From the NCBI GenBank assembly GCA_917880885.1, contig OU862913.1, forward strand, positions 43,805,460 through 43,869,459: a stretch of DNA of 64,000 nt, in the 5' to 3' direction. The translations under genes and the position numbers were made by a program. The notes beneath the pieces were generated by a model. It was not told where the DNA came from. It saw only the letters and a list, made by a program, of their open reading frames with translations, and did not search any database. The stretch comes from Limnephilus marmoratus. Taxonomy: Eukaryota > Arthropoda > Insecta > Trichoptera > Limnephilidae. Numbering within the stretch: position 1 is the first letter of the stretch; the number at the start of each line of letters is the position of its first letter. Positions 49,701 through 61,700 of the stretch are shown here, piece by piece.

Positions 49701-52700
49701 ATAACAATTAAAAATATTTATTTTTAGACCAATAATTAAACTTCCTTAGAGAATAATATTTGGATGTCGTGTTGTGTTCCCAGGGACGTATTGGATCAGG
49801 TCAGAGAGGAGCCATTACCTGGCAGGGGCGGCCTGTAAGTCTAGTGAGTGACCAGTGGGTGTTGTGTACTGCATGGGCCATTGAACTGATTGGGTGAGTT
49901 AATAGTTTTTTTTTTTTTAAATTCAACTCGTCCTTGAAATAATTACCGCAACGATGAACATAGACAAACGTATTGATTTGAAGTTTAAAATATCAAGTTT
50001 TAAAGATTTAAGAACCTTTGAGGTATTATTTCTCCAAACTGGCGCTGTACACGGTGTCTGTCAACTCGTTGTATAAGCGAGCAACTGATGAATCTACCTC
50101 AAATTATTATTGACTGAGGTTAGCAAAATCCTTTTTAAACTCTTTTCATTTACGTTTGTTTGTGTGTTCCGCTTCCTGTTCAGGATGGTGGCTGTATTAA
50201 TATGGTTTTTAAAGATTATGTTTTCAGACTTTTAATAATCGTGCTTTTTTGGACTTTTTCGAATTTGTTCAATATTATGGTATCTACCTGCCTAAAGAAA
50301 GTCTGAAAAACGAATTGTCATTGAGACAGCGACGTTTCCTCGAACAAAATGTATAAATATTCTTCGTTTGAAGTTTAAGAATGTTGTATTAAGTGGGAAG
50401 GTATTTTAGTACCTACTTATAAATTTGATGATTTGAGAAGAAATAATGGTTTTTATTTATTAGAAAGTAAGTAAGAAACTTTTTGTACGCGTCTATTGTT
50501 ACAGAATTACATATGTACCTAATAGTGTAGTCATGAGAACACAAAATAATCGTAATATCGTGTTTTTTTTAAATTGTTTCGTTTTTGATCATATTTTGTT
50601 GCCTACTTATAATAAATGATTAAATCTTATTATAAATAATAATTCTATACATTAGTTCCATTAGTTAAAAACATAGTGTCACCCGAGTTGTTTTTAATGT
50701 CCACTTTGATTGTTGGAAATAATGATTTATTTGTGGTTCAAATATTGTTACAAAGTTCCCTTCAGGTCACTCATGCAATTTTTTTCTCCATTTAATATTT
50801 AGTGTCTTTAAATGTAGTGATTAATATTATGCTACTTCATTCAATTTTTTAAATGTTCAAATGTTTTTTAAACCTCAATACAGGCTATTATTCCTAGTGA
50901 AGTTAATACTTTTTATTTAAAAATAATAATATGATTTATATACGGGTGACAAATAATAAAAACAGAGTGTGCAATTCACACGCGGTAGAAGCAAAATCTT
51001 CAGAAAACTAAAGTAGTCAAGAGTGGAGAGGCTACGAAGCACCGCACAAAGAGGAGACCATACCATCTCATTCTCTCGCAGGCTAATACAAACATTACGT
51101 GTTTGTCACTCTTTAGTGCAGCTATTTTTCGTTTAATCGAGTTTCAAATCACAACGGTGCTAAAGAAGTTTCCGATTCAATAAATCGGGATCGAGTCATC
51201 GCATCGACGCATTTATAAGATAGTAAACAGCTGAAAGTAATATTAATATGCCAGTTAAAAAATTCTACTTCGGACACGATTTACTCCAGAACAAAGCTCA
51301 CGAGAGGGATGGATTCGTACATCCGACACTACAGGACATCCGTCACTCCTGAACGTTCTTTACTCATGGACATCCGTCACTCCTGTTCATATGAGTTTTT
51401 TTTAAAGTGGAAACTTCTTTAGCACCGTTGTGATTTGAAACTTGATGAAACGGAAATAAGCGACATTAAAAAGAGACAAACACAAACATCTATAGGATTT
51501 AGCCTGCGAGTGAAAGAGGTGTCCTCTTTGTGCGGTGCTTAGTAGAATAAGTAGTAAAATAATAAATTGCTAACATTATTATAATAAATAAACTCTGCAC
51601 TTATCCTACGCCTCTGCATTCGTCTCATTTTCACCAACTTTAGTTTTCTGAAGGTTTCACTTCTACCGCGTGTGAATTGCATACACTGATTTTTTTAAAT
51701 AATTTTCAGCATAATGTGTCACCATGAAATTCTTTCGAGGAATTGATTAAAACCTTTTTTTGCTGCGAAAATGTGGCGGGAAATTTGAAGTAAAGTATCT
51801 TTTTGATTTTGTTATGCGATGATTATTAACTTTTCAAATTTAAAACATTTCTTCTGGAAAAATTGGGAATTGAGAAAAAAATTGCTCGTAAAATGGGTCG
51901 GGAAATTATGTTAGAGTTTTTAGAAACTGAGAAATTTACAGTTTTGTTAACCCCTCAGACCAATTTGTTTCCTTTTCGGAACAACTCAAAGAGGTCTCAT
52001 AGAAATCGTAGTTCTCCTCTTACTATCATGTATAGAAATATGATCTAAAAACGGTGTTAGAAAAAGTTTAATTTAAAATTTGAAAATTTATAACAAAATA
52101 ATCAAAACGTTCGCTTTTCAGAAACCAAAGTTTCCAACCAAAATTTGAAAAAGATTATGAATTTTCGGAAATTTTATAATAATGAACATGAAACGATAAA
52201 AAATAGAGTTGACGATAACTTTTATATAACAATTGCTTACAAAAAAATATGTGTGCGTTTTAATTTTTGTTGTCAGTAATTTTAATTGTTATCTATTTGT
52301 TTTCATCACTTTTCAAAAACAATTTTTAATTTTCGGATGCGTTCATAAACATTCCATTTATGTAGATTTTATTGAAAATGGAAATATTTTGATCTTCCGA
52401 TAAAATAGGCCGGAGACCTGAGGGGTTAATTAAATTTTGACAATTTCTTGTCTGAGACGGTTCTTTTTTAAAACAACAGAGAGAGTCACTTCAGTTTACG
52501 ACAATCAGAAATGTACAGTCCTTCAGATAATAATACTATCAGATAAGGACATATTTAGCATTAAAGAAGCGTCTTTTGTTTCAGTTCCAGTAAAGTTAAG
52601 TTTGTTGGATTGGGCGGGACATTTACACCCCGGTACAATCCAGATGAGATATATGGCGTCACTAAACAATTCATCCACCCGCTATACAAGGGAACTTACT

Positions 52701-55700
52701 CTGAAGTGTACAACGACATCGCCCTCCTTCAGCTAGACAGAGAGTAAGTATTTCATAATTATATAATATATTGAAATAATTTGAATTAAAAATAACATAA
52801 CAACAAAAAAACATAAAATAAATAAGTCCACACGTGCAACCGTAATTGGAATTCCAGACCATATACTGTTCGGGAGTTTACTATAGCAACTGAGCTATCT
52901 CCCCAACCTTCAGACCTGCTCTATTTCTCCATTCTACTTTTAAACTTTTCAGTATTTGTTTTATCAATAAAACAAATCTGACGGCCTTCGTGGTCAAGGG
53001 AAATGGCTCTCGACTAGTAATACGGAGGTCGCGGATTCGAATTCGGCATGTGTTAGTAAATTTTATCTGATTAATTTGTGATATTTCTCAACTTATTCAT
53101 TTAAAACAATATATGTAGTATATTTACGGCACGTTCCAGAATAGACGATACTCTCAGTATCGCCCTGGTAAAAGACCACCATTCAGAAATGAAAGGTTAC
53201 TTAAAATGGCTTTAGCCGTATTTGATGACCAGATCTGAATAGCCAGGAACTTCCCCACCTTCTTCCTCCCCATCTCCTTCTCCTCCCCACTACCTCCAGC
53301 TTCACAACATAGCCCAATTTCCACAGTTTCACTTCAGACGGTTGGGAGCAGTCCCCGGCCTTACTCGAGCTTTATGTTGAGTATTTCCTAATTTAATGTG
53401 ACCTCCCATTCTTGTGTGCGTGCAAAAATTTCATCAATATCGAAAACAAATAACTATATAAACTAAAGCTATTAACAATAACTACAGATAGTCTTCTCTA
53501 TATAAATAGATATATAGAACTAGCGCAGATTAGTGAAAAATCACGAATTGACTGAATTCTCCATAAACAGTTCCAATTTTGAAAATGGCAATTTATATTT
53601 GTAGTTAGTTTATCGCTTGTCTGAATTCTCCAGAAAAAAGTTTATTGAACTGGAGTTACAGACAGACAGAATCACAACTGAAATTAGCACCTTTTTTATT
53701 ATTATTTAAAATGTTACGGTTAATAATCCGCGGAAAAGTAAAGTAATCATATTTATTAATGAATACTTTTTTATTGCAAAAAAAATTAACAAAATTTTAA
53801 AACTGGTGACGGGGACACGTGCGGGATTTTCACGTGTGTCATGCGTCATGCCAGAATATCGGCATACCGCACCTAAAGGGTTAAGGAATATTATTACATC
53901 GTAATACCAGCTCACAGCTTTTTTCTAAAATAAATTATTGTTTTTAACACAAACAAAAATCTATAATTGACCATTTTTCAATTTCAGGGTGAAATTCACG
54001 AGCAGAATTCTGCCAGTCTGTCTCCACACGGGCACCCCTCTTCCCGACAGTGGCTTCATATTCACTACCAGTTATAGCGCATCCACTGAATACAAGGTTA
54101 GAACACTTTTCTTTGCCTTCATGATGAACAATGATGTGATAACGACAAGATTGACAGCTGTCGCCGGTACTAAGTGTACATTATTTTAATAGATGTCCAA
54201 CAAACATGCCGTTTCACCGCAGAGATAGGCAGAGTGGATGGTCCGCCACACGCATCTGTTTTAAAAAACACTATTTGCTTCGTTCACGTTTGTACATCGT
54301 CTTATGCATAGGTACTCTTCTGTTATTCTGAATTTTGAGATGGCTCAACTCAAGTAGGTACTTGATTCACTCGATCGTGCCATGTCGTCCTTGGGCGTGC
54401 AACACTTCTTCTACCATTCACTTATGCATCTTATATTCTCCTAGCACTTCTTTCACCGTCCATCCGCTCTACATATAAAAACCATCTGATTTTCCCATTA
54501 TAAAACCTTTTCATTATTACATGCTCTCCCGATCTCCACATGTTTATGGTTTTTCTACCACTCTAAAGAGGTGCAAATATACAAACAAAGATATTTTATT
54601 AAAAATAAATGTTGATTAAAGGACACTCTTCCAAGATCTCCATGGTCAAGTGGTTAAGATCCTCGGTGACGAATTCAGAGGTAGCGGGTTCAAATCCTGA
54701 CGTGTAATAACGTGTAATGACGTGTAAACGTCACAATAAATAATTAAATCATTTAAATAACACACCATGTTCGTGGCACGTTCCAGAGTAAATGGTATTG
54801 TCAGTATCGCCCTGGTGAATGACTGGAGAAATAATGGCTCTATCGTGTTTGGTGACCAGATCTAATTAGTCAGCCTTCCCACCTTCCTCCTCCCATCTCC
54901 TTCTCCTCCCCACTTCCTTCAGTTTCACAACATGCCTACATTGGGGATGCCATAGTCCCACTGGCTCTAGACGGTTAGGAGCATTTGGGAGACTTGTGCT
55001 GTATTCACATTAAAAACATATTTCATTAATACCTCACTTCATATTGTAATAGTATAGGGATAGCGCGGTAGAAATGTTCTTTGGTTGATTTTGCTTTGTT
55101 ATTCCCACTAAGTTTAATTCATTTAATGGGTCTAACGATGCTAAATAACTAATAAACCTAAAAACAAAATTAATTATTAATTTGGGAGGCGGGTATGGGT
55201 ACTGCCGCCTCGGAAACCATTTATTGAATAACCAACACCTCTGACATAGGTCACACCATGTGGTTTGCTACGTTTGGTGACTTAGCAGGGGTGCCCATGC
55301 TCATGGGGTGAGATTTGTCTAGGTCTTTGCGACGGATCCATTTACCCACCTACTACTTAACGGGTCGGATCGGGAGAATCTGGTTGAGGGAGAACTTTTG
55401 AACACTCCAGATGGATTCTCTTGACCTATGGCACCGCAGAGGGAGGGATGGATTAACACGTTGACCTCCAGATTCCTACCCACCCCTGATACCTTTTTTT
55501 CTTCCCAGAACTTCCTCTCCTTCTTTTTCCAATAAAAACTCTCCACACAGCATCTACAAAGATGCCACAGATCCAGAGGTATTTTTCCCCTCAGGGCCTC
55601 CTGTGAGGGGTTAAAGAAAAACACTGCTAATATTAATTTCCTCTTCGTATATTTGTTGCAAAAAGTAATAGCGCATTTGTTCTCACAAGATAATCTTTAA

Positions 55701-58700
55701 TCAGTTGGTTTGTTTTTAACATTTCAGATGAGCATGCAGAGAGTGTCTCAGGAGGAGTGCTCCAAAGTAGTTCCCACTGACAGCTGGCACCCTGCCGGTA
55801 TAAAACATGACGTGGAGATTTGCAGCCGCCCAGTCAACACAACTGGGGGATGTCCGGTATGTAACGCTGAGATGTATTGTAAACCAAGCTTATTATACTG
55901 TAGATTTTTTTTTAAAATTAATTATTTTTACTACAAACATTAATATTACAAGAAATTACATAATAACAAAAAAGTAGTAACGCAAAGCTGCTGAAGATAG
56001 CCGACATGTGACAATCATTATTGACGTGCGCCATAGAATAAAGAATAACAAAACAGTGGGCGTGTTTTGTGATACAAAAGTCTGACTATTATTTGCTTAA
56101 GATATTATTATACATATCCTGTATAATAATTAAATCCAAATGGGAAAGCAATATTCAACGTGAGACAGAGCGCGTGCTAAATGGGCTAAAACCAAAATGT
56201 ATTAAGTCGGTGGCGACGATGGTTCTATTTAAATCTGCGTGAAAGGCTTTTCTAGTTTTTACGCAAATAACATAAGTTTTCCACTGAAATTGTGAGATTT
56301 GTAAGTAGTTATGTTTATTATTGGTATTAGGTATGATGGTCTTCCACCAAGGTGATACTGAAAGTATCTTCAATTCTTGAACGTGCCGGAAATGTAATAA
56401 AATTATTTCAATTAAATTATATGTGATTTTTTTTACATTAGCTCCACACAGGAGGCCCTGAGTAAATTAATTCCCCTCATGGCCTTTTTCATCTTTGGGG
56501 ATGCTTTGTGGAGGGTTTTTTAATGAAAGAAAGTTTTGGGAAGGAAAAGTTTATTATGGGTGGATAGGAATCTGAGTGACAGACGTATAAACCCATCCCA
56601 TATATTCAGAGAGAGAACGGCTGGAGAAGCCAATGGGTCTCCCTGAATCATTCTCTCCCGATCCGGCCTGCCATGCAGATTGTGGGTAGACACATCCGCC
56701 GCCAAGTCTCGGACATCCCTTGAATCCGGGCACCCCTGCTAAGTCATCAAACTTAGCGAACCTGGTGGCAGCTACCTAGGTGTTAGTTATCCAGTAAATG
56801 GTTCCTGGGGCGGCGGTACCCATACCCCCCTCCCAAATTGGTGTGGGCTTGTTTCATGGTCCAAAAGTCTGAATATTCTTTGCTTAAAATATTGTCGTAT
56901 ATTTCCTGTATAATAATGAAATTCAAAAGGGATAGCGATATTAGGTGTGAGACAGAGCACGTGCTAAATGGACTAGAATCAAAATGTACTAAGCCAGTGG
57001 CGACATTGGTTTCATTTTATATATGCATGGAAGGCATTTCTTGTGTTTGCGCAAGTAAGTTTCAAATTATTGTTGTTGTTTTTGCACACATAATTTAAGT
57101 AAAATGATTTTTTTTTTTCATTTTCGGTACTTTCTAGAGTTGAAGATACTCTCAGTATCACCCTGGTGGAAGACCACCATTCGAATCGAAAACTTGATTC
57201 ATAATTAAGAAGGTAACAATTTAAGTACCTACTTACAAGACCTTCAGAAGAAATTTTGTCTTAGAGAAAAATAGAAACGTATTTTTTGAACGCGGTGTCT
57301 ACTAACTGTTGACAGAACTACTAGTATTAGGTTGGATTAGGTTGACCGCACTGAACTGCAATTAGAACCATTGACCATGAATGTATTCATTACCCGTATT
57401 ATAGGCGAAAAGAGGGAACTTCCACTAAATGCATTTTGTTTTAAACCGCTAAATATATTTGAAAATAATAAATTCATTTTATGAATGTTTTTACATAGTA
57501 CTCACCACACACCAAATATTAAAGTATTGTCTGATATTAAAGGCTACTTTGTAATATGACTCCTTAAACTGAAGTTAAACTCCCTAAAGTCAGTGTTGGG
57601 CCCATTTGGTGGTGTTTTATGTGGAAACACAATGTACTATTTTATTACTCGTACATTACAAATAAATTGGGTTTCACTTTGGCACAAATCATTATAAAAA
57701 AAAACAACATTCGCGCATCTCTAGTGCTACAAGTGTAAGGGTTTAAGAGGAACGGATATGTGTTGCCCATTTCGGCCCGTTACATACAAAACTTCATTTT
57801 AATTTGAAGCTAAAATACCCAAACAGACTAAATAATTTTTTTAATCAATAGTTATACTAAATATCTGGTACGTATATATGCCACTTTATATATTTTTGTT
57901 TAAAATGAAGAATATGATGATATACAGGTAATTAAATAATTCAATTTTCCTTTATTTTGGAGCCACTTTTTAAATTTTGTAATGGGTTAATTAAAATGAA
58001 AAATAAATTTAATCTTGCACTATATACTGCGTTAATATAATAAATAAAATAAGAAATAAATCATCGTTAACCTTTAACTGCTGATGTGGGGCCGCTCAGG
58101 CCCAGCCATAATAATAATATCGAAATACTTCCCTCCTCCGCTCGTGACGTACATTTCGCTTCTAGTACCTTCGAATTTAGTGACGCCAGAGCCGTAAGTT
58201 TAAAATTTTTATTTTTTAATATTGAATTTCTGTAAAGAAATTCATTTCAATTTTTTTGCGGGCCTCTCTGATCCATCGTCAGTTCTTATGTGACTTTTAA
58301 AGTTGATTTTTACTATATAAAAATAAACATACACAATTTTACTAAAGTTTTATATACAAAGTTTATTCGAGACACTGTGGAAATATTATAATAAAAGTGA
58401 GTTGATTGTTTTTATTTAGTTTAATAGATAATACAGATTTATTTCTGATCTCAAGTGATTTTTGCCAAAAATTATTACATAAAATCCACATTGTCAAATA
58501 CCTATAAGTTACTTAACAATAAATAAAAGTTTTTTTGTTTTATTTAAATATATATAAATTGTTCAATAAATTATAATTTGGACCACAAAATTTGTGGATC
58601 ACTAATATATAAAAAATTAAAGTAACAGGCCGCACAGGCCTTACGTCAGAGAATTCTTTAAAAAAATCACCTCAGCAGTTAAAGTTTAAAAATGTGTTTT

Positions 58701-61700
58701 TTTGAGATACTTGTGCAAATTTGGGTTACGACGTAAATAGGTTTCTTTTTTTAAATTTTCTTGTCAACAGATTTTATTTTTATGGTCTTCAAAGTACAGT
58801 CTCTTTAACCTTTTCGTCCCGGAAAGAAAAAAATCACACACGATCCGAAGCGGGGTCACTCGGGTCCCCCAATTTGTTTTGCTTTTTTAAGGGTGTTAAT
58901 GATACAATTTTTTGAAATTTGTTTTGGTAATAATTAGAGGGAAGTATATTCATTATATTTCAGAAGTCATTATCTAAATTCTTTGGTAAATAAGGTCATG
59001 ATTAATATTCTAATAAATTTAGACCATAACGCGTGTTTTTTCATAGAAAACAGAGAAGGCGGGCCGATAGCAACCATAACGCCTTGTTTCCGAATCTCGA
59101 CTGGCGATTGGCGATTACACTCTCCGCGTCGATGGCTAGTTTGTTGCACAGGGTGATCTGTAAATGATGGCTATATGTATATATTTTTTTACTTTCTTGG
59201 TTTTTGAAAACTACTACCTACTACTAAACTAAGATGTTAAATATTTTGAATCTTATGGTATATCTAGATATTTAATGTAGGTATTAAATTTGATCTGCTA
59301 ATTAATTTGTGATTTTTTTATAATATTTACACTAGCCGATTCCCGGCATGCGTTGCAATACCATATGCAAAGAAATAAATTTGACATTTTTAAAATAAAT
59401 TAAACTTGCGTCCCCGTTCCCCTTCCGCATCCCCTTCCTCTCCCGCGTTTTCTTTTCACCTTCCCCGCCTACCCTCACCCACCTCCCGCTCCCCCGTCCC
59501 TATATTCAGCCCCAGTTCATTCAGTTAGAAAATAAAGTTGGCTCGTGTGCCACCTATTACAATTTTTTTTATACAAAATTTTCGTTTTTCATATATTACA
59601 AATATTCATTTTCGTATATTATAAGAACCATCAATCTAATTTCGTACCTAACATAGGTATCTATTTAAAATATCTATAATTTAAAAATCTACGGACAATT
59701 CTTTTGTTAAAAAACACAACTGCCTGCTAAATTCACATTCATGTGCGAAGTTAAAAAATTCGTTAATTTTTCTGAATTTACCTAATTTTTTGCGCAATTT
59801 TCTTAATTTTTCTTTCCGTAAGAACCTTCTACAAAGTATTAGAAAACTTGAAAAAAAAGATGAATGAAATAGGTCTTTCTGAAGTTATGGCGTGACCAAG
59901 AGAACGGACGGCCTCCGTAGTCCAGTGGGTAAGACTCTTTGACTCACAATCCGGATGTCGCGGGTTCGAACCCGGCATGCGCAAATAAATTTTATTTGAT
60001 TAATTTGTGTTATTTCACAATTAATTCATTTAAAATAATATATAGTATATTTGCGGCATGTTCCAGAGTGGAAGATAACATCAGTATCGCCCTGGTGTAA
60101 GACCACCATTCAGAATTGAAACGTTGCTTGAAAATGGCTTTAGCCGTGTTTGGCGACCAGATATGAATAGCCAGGTACTTCCCAACCTTCCTCTTCCCCA
60201 CCTCCTTCCCCTCCCCACTACCTCCAGCCTCACAACATACCCCAATTGGGGATGCCATAGTCTCACTGGCTCCAGACGGGAGCAGTTGAGATTCTTGTGC
60301 GGTATTCACTGTAAAAAAAAGAGAGAAACAGGGATTCATTTTTTATATACATATATAGATTTAGGATATGATCTAGCATCAAAACATAGTTCCTTAACGT
60401 AAATGATGCATATATAAACGTGTTGAAAATAGGAAAAATTGCATTTGAAAATAGAAAAAGACATTCGTAATAAACACATTTTTTAATTTAATTTTACAAT
60501 ATCCCACATACCAATTCACTACCGTAACAGCGTGGTGAAATCAAGAAATTTATAAAAAAAATAACAAAAACACCTTTTCATTTGAGGTACGTACTCTATA
60601 ATAAATATGAGTTTAATGAACCAATAATTATTAGCAAAAATAATTACACAAAGTATAACGAACTAACCTATTCCTAAAAGAAGGTAAATATTGGTAAACA
60701 ATTTTTTTTGTTTTGGGGGTGTTATGCCGTGTTACGCTACCTCCTCCTTTAGCCAACGTTTCGGACAGCGTTGCAGTGTCCATCATCACACATCTGCCGG
60801 ATCTGCCCTGACGATGGACACTGCACGCTGTCCGAAACGTTGCCTAAAGAAGGAGGTAGCGTAACACGGCATAATACCTACCCCATAAACAAATAACGAA
60901 AATACTTTTGGCCGTGAAAATTTTAAAACGTGGACATAATGTTTAAGTGGAAAAAAATATTAAGATTATAAAATATATTAAAAAAATATATCACAAAATG
61001 TAAGAATTTGCGAATCAAATTAACAACTTGTGTAAATATCCCATAATAAGCTGCAATAACACGCAGTTAGACACCGATATATTCAACATTCCATACATCA
61101 ATAAAAGCAAACAATTAAATTGCAAAATTTTAATGTTGCGTACCTACAATAAATAATATTTTACACCCCTGAAACAGAATATTGCGGATGCCATTGCAAA
61201 AGATTAAATGTACTTACCAATCTGAAGATGTCTGTAGCACGGTGAAACTGGTCGGGTCTTACATAGAATTATTTATCGCCAAAATTAAACGAGTTGGTAA
61301 TTAAAACTGACAACACTATTTATTTGCTGTATACCTTTTAACCATACTGTATTTTGTTCTAGATTATGTTCATACATGTTACCGGAAATGTCCCAGACAG
61401 AACTATCTCAGACAAGCAAGCGAACGTTTTAGCATTGTAAAAAGAACATACTAGATGCGTAGTGTAAGCAAACTGCATCCAGTCCTTTTTATTTAAACCT
61501 TCTGTTATGTAACGCCCATTTTTGCTCTCGTCAATTTTTAAGTAAAGCAAAATGGCAAAGTAATAGTAATAAAGGCAGCGTGACTCAGTTATTAATACAC
61601 AGACCTTTCTACTAAAAAGCAACTTTTACTGATCGGTTACCAGACCCCGGAATCTTCATCGGCAGGATATGGGAACGGGGAAGCGCCAGCCGATATAACA

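Noticed and set aside
52437..52736. 99-codon plus-strand frame over SPH exon 17
   Set aside because: Wrong frame; the true exon frame shows NDIALLQLD and fits the flanking splice phases.
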